A stretch of 64,000 nt of DNA from Thermus tengchongensis (GTDB lineage: Bacteria; Deinococcota; Deinococci; Deinococcales; Thermaceae). Made by a program: the position numbers and the translations under genes. Positions 58,846 to 64,000 of the stretch are shown in pieces (the first letter of the stretch is position 1; every line of letters starts with the position of its first letter). The stretch covers positions 76,353-140,352 of the forward strand of contig NZ_JAKEDU010000005.1 of NCBI RefSeq assembly GCF_021462405.1, in the 5' to 3' direction. The notes under the pieces were generated by a model. That model worked only from the letters and a program-made list of their open reading frames with translations. It did no database searches and was not told the origin of the DNA.

Positions 58846-58871
58846 CCCCGCCCCAGGGGGACGAACGGCCC

Positions 58872-59819
58872 CTAGGCCAACCGCTCGGCTTCCTTCAGGG
58901 CCAGGCTCCGCAGCGCCTCCTTGTAGGGGGAGTCGGGAAGGGGCCTGAGCGCCTCTACGGCCAGGCGGGCCCGTTCGCGGATGACCCTTTCCACCTCCTC
59001 CGCCACCCCGCTTTCCCGGGCCAGGGCGCGGAGGCGCTCCAGGTCCCCCGGCTCCCGCCCCTTGCGGCGCAGGACCTCCCGCACCTCGGGGAAGCGCTCC
59101 ATGAGAAGGAGGGTGATGAGGGTGGCCTTGCCCTCCCTAAGGTCCCCCCCCACCGGTTTGCCCAAGGCCTCAGGGGTGCCCATGAGGTCCAGGTAATCGT
59201 CCCGCATCTGGAAGGCCTGCCCATAGAGGAGGCCAAAGCGGGCCAGGGCCTGGCGCACCTCCCCATCCACGCCCTTGAGGAGGGCGGGGCCCTCCGTGCA
59301 GAGTTCCATGAGCACCGCCGTCTTGGCGGTGATGATGCGCTCGTAGTTCTCCAGGGAGTAGTCCTCCAAAGCCGTCACCTGGAACTGCAGGACCTCTCCT
59401 TCCGACAGGGTCTTGGCCACCTGGGCGAAGCGCTCCACCAGCTCCATGCGCCCGGTCTTGGCGATCACGTGGAGGAGGCGGGAGAGGAGGAAGTCCCCGG
59501 AGAGCACCGAAACCGCGTTCCCGTAGCGGCGGAAGGCCGCCTCTTTGCCCCTGCGGGTCTCCGCGTCGTCGATGAGGTCGTCGTGGAGCAGGGTGGCGGA
59601 GTGGAGAAGCTCCACCGCCAGGGCCAGCTCCATCTCAAAGGGTGCCCCCCCGAGGGCCCTCGAGACCAGGAAGACCAGCCGGGGGCGGATGCGCTTCCCC
59701 CCTGCGGTTACCAGGTCCTGGTGGATGAGGCGCACGAAGAGGACGTCGGACTGGACCAGCTCGGAAAGGGCCTCCTCAAAGCGGAGGAGGGGGGCCTCGA
59801 GGTCGGGAAGGACCGTCAC
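58872..59819 (-). CDS. Trans-polyprenyl diphosphate synthase
   Basis: The 315-residue isoprenyl synthase has the first aspartate-rich motif LLHDDLIDDAETRRGK near residue 75, the second, QMRDDYLDLMGTPEALGKPVGGDLREGK, near residue 195, and GGKRIRPRL near residue 40 for IPP. It condenses IPP with allylic diphosphates to long prenyl chains. The residue positions before the first motif (ELLHSATLLHDD) have small or His side chains, typical of long-chain products such as the menaquinone-8 side chain; this fits mqnD in the window, by inference. Confidence 0.92.
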   Translation of the reverse strand: MTVLPDLEAPLLRFEEALSELVQSDVLFVRLIHQDLVTAGGKRIRPRLVFLVSRALGGAPFEMELALAVELLHSATLLHDDLIDDAETRRGKEAAFRRYGNAVSVLSGDFLLSRLLHVIAKTGRMELVERFAQVAKTLSEGEVLQFQVTALEDYSLENYERIITAKTAVLMELCTEGPALLKGVDGEVRQALARFGLLYGQAFQMRDDYLDLMGTPEALGKPVGGDLREGKATLITLLLMERFPEVREVLRRKGREPGDLERLRALARESGVAEEVERVIRERARLAVEALRPLPDSPYKEALRSLALKEAERLA

Positions 59820-59826
59820 GCCCCCC

Positions 59827-59832
59827 AGTATA
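59827..59832 (-). promoter_or_regulatory. -10 element of the polyprenyl synthase gene
   Basis: TATACT ends 7 nt before GTG 59819. Confidence 0.55.
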
Positions 59833-59839
59833 GGCCAAG

Positions 59840-59861
59840 GGCCCCGGGTGCACCCGGGGCC
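59840..59861. terminator. Perfect 22-bp palindrome between the Ig-domain lipoprotein gene and the polyprenyl synthase promoter
   Basis: GGCCCCGGGTGCACCCGGGGCC can fold to a strong hairpin 19 nt after the lipoprotein stop. On the minus strand it is not followed by a T-run. It occupies the spacer/-35 position of the next promoter, so it could also be an operator. Confidence 0.55.
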
Positions 59862-59880
59862 AGCAAAACACTTTCTTGCC

Positions 59881-61440
59881 TCAGGGTAGGTACGAGAGCC
59901 GCACCCCGTTGGTGAAGGTGTCCCCTCCCGTGTAGTACACCCGTGCGGTGATCACCCGATCGCCGGAAGCCGTGGGATCATGGCCGGGCACGGCCACGGC
60001 GGTATCCCAGTCATACACGTAGATCTGCGAACCATCTCCGGCTGTTTGGGCGGTGGCGTTCCCCACGCTTTGGCCGTTGATGTAGATTTCCACTCGGCTG
60101 ACGCTGACCCCAGCGGGCAGGGTACCGTTTACCCCCACGGTGACGGCCACGATCTGACGTTGTGCACCCGGCCCAACCTGGTCACCGTCCTTAGGGGAGA
60201 AAATCTCAAAGGTAGAAGTCACCTCCACCGGTATCGTGGCTTCACCCCTAGACCCGGATACGTCCACCACTACTGCCTTGAGTAAGTAAGAACCCGGGCT
60301 CACCCGCAGCACATCCCAAGAGAGGGTGTAAACTACCCCGCTTGGGTCAACCGAGCCGAAGCCGGGAATCTTCACCAAGGTCTCCGGAGTATCCCCGAAG
60401 TAGAACTCCACCCGATCCACCGCACGGCGCGCCCGCACCTCCGCCCGAAGCTCTACCGCCCCGGCCAGCTTCTGGTTCGGGGTGGGGCTAAGCCAGACAA
60501 TCTCCGGAGCATTCGCCACCGTCACCGTAAGCGTGGCCTCGCTGGCGTTCCCCGCACCGTCCACCGCCCGCGCCTTCAGCGTCACCGGTCCGTCAGGGTA
60601 CGCCGCCGTGTTCCAGCTGATCTCGTACGGCGCAGAGTTGTCCTCCCCAATCTTCGTGGACCCGGCGAAGAACTCCACCTTCGCCACGCCCACGTTGTCC
60701 GTGGCCTCCACCCGCAAGGGCACAGTCCCAGACACCACCGCCCCGTCCGCAGGCTCAAGCCACGTCACCGTGGGCGGCGTCTTGTCCACCGTGATCGCTA
60801 AAGTGGCCTCGCCTTGGTTGCCCGCACCATCCTTAGCAACGGCACGCAAGCTCACAGATCCTGAAGCCAGGGAAGATGCATCAAGGCTAAATACGTACTC
60901 ACTAGAGGGGGTGGGAGTCATATCCCCCAAAAGCCGGGTTCCCGCATAAAGCTGGACTCCAAGCACTCCAGACAAAGCGTCGGTGGCCCTTACCCGCACC
61001 TCAACAGATCCCGACCCCAAAACAGACAAGCTGGGGGCAAGGAACTGAACGGTAGGAGGGTCCACATCCAACGTAAACTTCACCGGGACGCTGTCCTTTA
61101 CTTGAGACCCGGAGTAGGCTTTTGCGGTTAGTGTGTAACTACCAGAAGGCAACGCACCTGGAAGATCACCCAGCCAAGAACCGGTTTGAGGAGATAGGGA
61201 TACCTTGCCTGTTTGAGGCCCTTGGTACTCCACTTCAACCCGGTCTATGCGACCGCCTGTAGCCGTAGCCTTCACCACAAGTTGTCTAGAGTTAGTTGGC
61301 GCATCTGCGCGGGGCTTTTCAATACCCACGGAAAGAGAAACCGAGCCGGAGGCAGGGCCTTGGCCTGACCAATTTGCGCACCCCCCAAGAAGAGCCAAGA
61401 AGGCCACAACCCCCACCGCAAACGCCAGGCGCAACTTCAT
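59881..61440 (-). CDS. Lipoprotein with tandem bacterial Ig-like domains
   Basis: The 519-residue secreted lipoprotein has signal peptide MKLRLAFAVGVVAFLALLGGC, where the Cys of LLGGC is the lipid site. About four beta-sandwich repeats of roughly 85-95 residues follow, each with a variant of 'PTVxxLxPxxxxxxSGxVxLRVxATDxxGVxxVxxFxG' and ending 'DGAGNxxEATLxxTV'. The C-terminal part (VEIYINGQSVGNATAQ) is diverged. Probably a cell-surface or adhesin-like protein. AGGAGG precedes ATG 61440. The gene's first half has a lower GC content than its neighbours, suggesting mixed origin. Confidence 0.87.
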   Translation of the reverse strand: MKLRLAFAVGVVAFLALLGGCANWSGQGPASGSVSLSVGIEKPRADAPTNSRQLVVKATATGGRIDRVEVEYQGPQTGKVSLSPQTGSWLGDLPGALPSGSYTLTAKAYSGSQVKDSVPVKFTLDVDPPTVQFLAPSLSVLGSGSVEVRVRATDALSGVLGVQLYAGTRLLGDMTPTPSSEYVFSLDASSLASGSVSLRAVAKDGAGNQGEATLAITVDKTPPTVTWLEPADGAVVSGTVPLRVEATDNVGVAKVEFFAGSTKIGEDNSAPYEISWNTAAYPDGPVTLKARAVDGAGNASEATLTVTVANAPEIVWLSPTPNQKLAGAVELRAEVRARRAVDRVEFYFGDTPETLVKIPGFGSVDPSGVVYTLSWDVLRVSPGSYLLKAVVVDVSGSRGEATIPVEVTSTFEIFSPKDGDQVGPGAQRQIVAVTVGVNGTLPAGVSVSRVEIYINGQSVGNATAQTAGDGSQIYVYDWDTAVAVPGHDPTASGDRVITARVYYTGGDTFTNGVRLSYLP

Positions 61441-61447
61441 AGCAAAA

Positions 61448-61957
61448 TCACCTCCTAAGAGGGTACTTGACTTGATATTCTTGCGTCCAGTCCACAAGGG
61501 TCCCGTTATGCGTGGTCACGTACCAGGTCACCAAGTAGCGCCAGTTGAGGGGAGCGTCCTGGGTCAGGTGCTCGCGAGCCACCTTCCCGTCCAAGCTGAA
61601 GGTAAAGGGCTGCGACTGCTTGGAAAGGTAAACCACCTGGCCCCCTACCTCTTCTCTGCCGGCGGGGACCTCTACCCCCACAAAGCCGCTTCCCAGGGAA
61701 GAGCCCGCGAAAATTTCGTTCCCCGAATCGTCCACCACCCTGTACTCGTAACGCTCCAGGTAGCCCCCCGGAGCCCCAGGGACCACCTGCACGTAGGCGT
61801 TGTTGCCCACCACCGTGATCTTCCCCTGGTCGTCCACCTCGTAGCCCAGCTGGGCGGGCTCCAGAAGCACCCGATAGGGCTGATGGAAGAACACATCGGA
61901 GCAGGCCGAAAGAAGCAGCATCACCAGAACGCCTGCTAGCAGCTTGAGCATTTTCAT
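61448..61957 (-). CDS. Small lipoprotein of unknown function
   Basis: The 169-residue protein has signal peptide MKMLKLLAGVLVMLLLSAC, with lipobox LLSAC. The mature part reads HQPYRVLLEPAQLGYEVDDQGKITVVGNNAYVQVVPGAPGGYLERYEYRVVD in parts, then FTFSLDGKVAREHLTQDAPLNWRYLVTWYVTTHN. It is beta-strand-rich and no family is recognised. It lies 4 bp after rex and 7 bp before the larger lipoprotein, so the two are co-expressed and may form a surface pair. Confidence 0.82.
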   Translation of the reverse strand: MKMLKLLAGVLVMLLLSACSDVFFHQPYRVLLEPAQLGYEVDDQGKITVVGNNAYVQVVPGAPGGYLERYEYRVVDDSGNEIFAGSSLGSGFVGVEVPAGREEVGGQVVYLSKQSQPFTFSLDGKVAREHLTQDAPLNWRYLVTWYVTTHNGTLVDWTQEYQVKYPLRR

Positions 61958-61961
61958 AATC

Positions 61962-62597
61962 TCACCCCATCATCTCCTCTCGCCATTTGGGATTCAGTAT
62001 AGCAAAACTGAGCCGGGCCAGGCCCGCTAAAAAGTCCACGTTCTCCACCGCCACCTCCTTGGGCACCTCCAGCACCGTGGGGGCGAAGTTCAGGATGCCC
62101 TTGATCCCCGCGGCCACCAAGCGATCGGCGGCCTCCTGGGCCGCCTCCCGGGGCACGGTGAGGAGGGCGATCTCTATGCGGCCGGGCACCCTTTGGGGAA
62201 GGAGGTCCATGGGCTCCACCACCCCATTCCTCACCCGGCGGCCAATCTTCTCCGGATCCACGTCAAAGAATCCCCGCAGCTCAAAGCTTTCTCCAAACCC
62301 GGGGTAGTCGGCCAAAGCGCTACCCAGACGGCCCATACCCACGATGCACAGGCCCCACTTTCGGTTCAGGCCCAGGATGTGGCGGAGTTCCCGCTTGAGC
62401 ACGGGCACCGTGTAGCCCACCCCCCGGGTGCCGTAGGAACCGAAGTAGGAAAGGTCCTTCCGTACCTGAAACGCCGTGACCTGGGCCTCCTCCGCCAGCT
62501 GCTCGGAGCTGGTGCGGTGAACCCCCTTGGCCTCCAGCTCCTCCAGGATGCGCAGGTACGTGACCAACCGGCTGATGGCTGCACTGGGAACCTTCAT
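61962..62597 (-). CDS. rex: Redox-sensing repressor Rex
   Basis: The 211-residue NAD(H)-responsive repressor has a winged helix (VPSAAISRLVTYLRILEELEAKGVHRTSSEQLAEEAQVTAFQVRKDLSYFGSYGTRGVGY in order; QVRKDLSYFG is the recognition helix). A Rossmann fold follows: LCIVGMGRLGSALADYPGFG near residue 83, then FDVDPEKIGRR. NADH releases it from DNA, so it links respiration state to gene expression. T. thermophilus and T. aquaticus Rex are well-studied homologues. It overlaps the SPOR gene by ATGA. Rex sites near its own operon were not found. Confidence 0.96.
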   Translation of the reverse strand: MKVPSAAISRLVTYLRILEELEAKGVHRTSSEQLAEEAQVTAFQVRKDLSYFGSYGTRGVGYTVPVLKRELRHILGLNRKWGLCIVGMGRLGSALADYPGFGESFELRGFFDVDPEKIGRRVRNGVVEPMDLLPQRVPGRIEIALLTVPREAAQEAADRLVAAGIKGILNFAPTVLEVPKEVAVENVDFLAGLARLSFAILNPKWREEMMG

Positions 62598-63409
62598 CGC
62601 ACCTCCAGGGCCTCGAGGCCCAAGGCCTGCACCTTAGCCTTGAGCGCTTCCTTATCCTCCTCGGCCACCGGGCCCACCCGCACCCGGTAGACCCCATCCT
62701 TCACCAGAACCACAGGCAGGCCCACTTCCTTGAGCTTCGCGGCCAGCGCTAGGGCGTTTTCCTCCTTCTGGAAAGCCCCCACCTGGAGGTAAAGGGTACC
62801 CGAGGCCGGCGGGGCCGCTCCCTGGCCGCGGTACACCTGAGCCCCGTAGGCGGCCAAGGCCTCCGCCACCCGTTTGGCCTCGGCCTCGGTGGCGTAAGGA
62901 CCCACCACCACCCGGGTAAGGCCTCCCGAAGGCTCCAGGCGAGCCGGGTACCCCTTCTGGGCCAGCTCCTGGCGAAGCCTGGCCGCGTTTTCCGGATTGG
63001 CAAAGGCCCCCACCGCCACCCGGTAAGCCCCGCTGGGCGCAGGGGCCGGAAGGGAGGGAGCCATGGGGGAGGATCTGGACCCGGCGGAAGTCGTGGGCTT
63101 GGCTTCCACAGCGGGTCTGGTAGGAGCCGATTCCGCAGGGGCCTGAGGCAAGGGAAGCACGGTAACCACGGGTTCAGGAGCGGGCTTGGCTTCGGAAGAA
63201 GGCGACTGGGGAGCGGGCGCCACTTGGAGCGGCTGGGCCACCGAAGGCCCAGGAGGCGAGGTGGCCGCAGGCCCAGGTGCAGGGGGGGCACCCACCTTTG
63301 GCCGGGCGAAGGGGTTGATGCCCGTCAGGTAAAGGACAATGCCCGCCGCCACCAAGGCGATGAGGAGAAAGATGAGGAAGTCCAGCCAGTTCTCCCGTAG
63401 CCAGCGCAT
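62594..63409 (-). CDS. SPOR-domain membrane protein
   Basis: The 271-residue protein has an N-terminal TM helix (WLDFLIFLLIALVAAGIVLYL, residues 8-28) and a Pro/Ala-rich linker of about 90 residues. Two SPOR domains follow at about 128-195 (YRVAVGAFANPENAARLRQEL, VVVGPYATEAEA) and 205-271 (YLQVGAFQKEENALALAAKL, VRVGPVAEEDKE). SPOR domains bind denuded glycan strands at the division septum, so it is likely a divisome/septal protein. GGAGG in the upstream TPR stop region is its ribosome site. Confidence 0.92.
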   Translation of the reverse strand: MRWLRENWLDFLIFLLIALVAAGIVLYLTGINPFARPKVGAPPAPGPAATSPPGPSVAQPLQVAPAPQSPSSEAKPAPEPVVTVLPLPQAPAESAPTRPAVEAKPTTSAGSRSSPMAPSLPAPAPSGAYRVAVGAFANPENAARLRQELAQKGYPARLEPSGGLTRVVVGPYATEAEAKRVAEALAAYGAQVYRGQGAAPPASGTLYLQVGAFQKEENALALAAKLKEVGLPVVLVKDGVYRVRVGPVAEEDKEALKAKVQALGLEALEVR

Positions 63410-63410
63410 C

Positions 63411-64000
63411 CTACCTCCGAAGCAGGGCCCGCGCCTCCCTCGAGCCTAGGGCCGCCGCCTGGTTCAAGGCCCGCTCGGCTTCCGCATCCCGGCCCAAGCC
63501 CTTTAAGGCCAGGCCCAGGTTGTACCAGGCCGCCGCCTGCCTGGGGGCTCTTCCCAGCACCTCCCTGAGGACCAGCTCCGCCTCCCCAAAGCGCCCCAGG
63601 GCCACCAAGGCTGCCGCCAGGTTCACCCCCACCCCTGGATCGCGGCCGGACTCGTAGAGGGGGCGCAGGAGCGCCAAGGCCTCCTCGAAGCGGCCCATCT
63701 CCAGCAACAACGTACCCTTAAGGGCCTGGGCCTCCGGGGAGGTAAGCCCCTCGAGGAGCTTCAAAGCCTCCTCCTTCCGGCCCAAGGCGTAGGCGGCCTG
63801 GGCCTTGAGGAAGCTCCCCGGGGGTCCTGCCTCCTCCGCGTACCGGTAGGCGTTCTTATAGTCCTTAAGCCGCAGGTAGGCCGCCGCCAGGGCCAGGGCC
63901 ACCTGGGGCTCGGGGCTGGCCCGGTAGGCAGAAAGCAGGTAGTCCAGGGCCCCCTTGGCGTCCCCCGCCTCCAGGCGAGCCTGCCCCAGGAGGTAGGCGG
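63411..64000 (-). CDS. TPR-repeat protein, 5' end beyond the window
   Basis: The partial protein (at least 195 residues) is open to the window edge. It has TPR-like helical repeats, e.g. LALAAAYLRLKDYKNAYRYAEEAG, QAAYALGRKEEALKLLEGL, LLLEMGRFEEALALLRPLY, and AAAWYNLGLALKGLGRDAEAERALNQAAALG. It precedes the SPOR gene and may be its partner in envelope assembly. Function cannot be assigned without the N-terminus. Confidence 0.85.
   Translation of the reverse strand, partial: AYLLGQARLEAGDAKGALDYLLSAYRASPEPQVALALAAAYLRLKDYKNAYRYAEEAGPPGSFLKAQAAYALGRKEEALKLLEGLTSPEAQALKGTLLLEMGRFEEALALLRPLYESGRDPGVGVNLAAALVALGRFGEAELVLREVLGRAPRQAAAWYNLGLALKGLGRDAEAERALNQAAALGSREARALLRR

Noticed and set aside
57708-59915. 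A 735-codon plus-strand open frame antisense to gdhA and the polyprenyl synthase
   Set aside because: It has shadow composition (His, Gln, Gly, Pro-rich) and no start signal, and both minus-strand genes are certain.

Overview
The window is chromosomal DNA of a Thermus species. It has very high GC, strong G/C third-position bias, and tightly packed, often overlapping genes. Its gene set is characteristic of the genus: the futalosine-pathway enzyme MqnD, BshC for bacillithiol, a PAHR-type alkyltransferase-like protein, the GdhA/GdhB pair, EF-G-2, Rex and a 99-residue omega subunit. No rRNA, tRNA, CRISPR array or complete insertion sequence was seen. It does not look like plasmid or phage DNA.

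Layout. 0.1-4.8 kb: small metabolic and RNA-modification genes (cysteine-free FmdB-like protein, 5-formyl-THF cyclo-ligase, HAD phosphatase, two tandem phosphoribosyltransferases, BFN-domain protein, HIT protein, MtaB). 4.9-10.3 kb: a B12-dependent class II ribonucleotide reductase interrupted by two homing-endonuclease inteins, the first exactly at the radical cysteine. 10.3-14 kb: Uma2-family protein, trpF, suhB, a flavin reductase-like gene, one AT-rich acquired gene and a JAMM protease. 14-19.3 kb: EF-G-2, a MoxR ATPase and PEP synthase. 19.4-24.5 kb: a two-component system converging on a six-gene operon in which three proteins carry the same small helical module; this is the best candidate for an uncharacterised system. 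24.5-27.2 kb: haem synthesis (ccsA/hemX-like, hemA, hemD). 27.2-29.4 kb: a CMD-family gene, a HAD gene and an exported YceI/dioxygenase pair. 29.4-36.9 kb: purine synthesis (purB, then purC-S-Q-HAD-L-F). 37-46 kb: glyA, recN, argR, coaBC, rpoZ, gmk, an amylase and the alkyltransferase-like gene. 46-53 kb: a SpoIID-like gene, bshC, a CRP/FNR regulator, mqnD and a large methyltransferase/TPR/DUF2325 protein. 53-59.9 kb: deoxyhypusine synthase-like gene, ubiquitin-like protein, dehydrogenase, acetyltransferase, gdhB, gdhA and polyprenyl synthetase. 59.9-64 kb: an operon of TPR protein, SPOR protein, Rex and two lipoproteins.

Regulation. At least two dozen genes have a TANNNT -10 hexamer ending 6-8 nt before the start codon and no Shine-Dalgarno sequence, the layout of leaderless transcription. 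In several tandem gene pairs the upstream stop codon is itself part of that hexamer. Other genes are translationally coupled (ATGA/GTGA overlaps). A roughly 103-bp repeat with TAAGTACCC termini and a GCAA-capped hairpin occurs in three full copies and one partial copy, always near 3' ends of genes. In two cases it supplies the neighbouring gene's stop codon.
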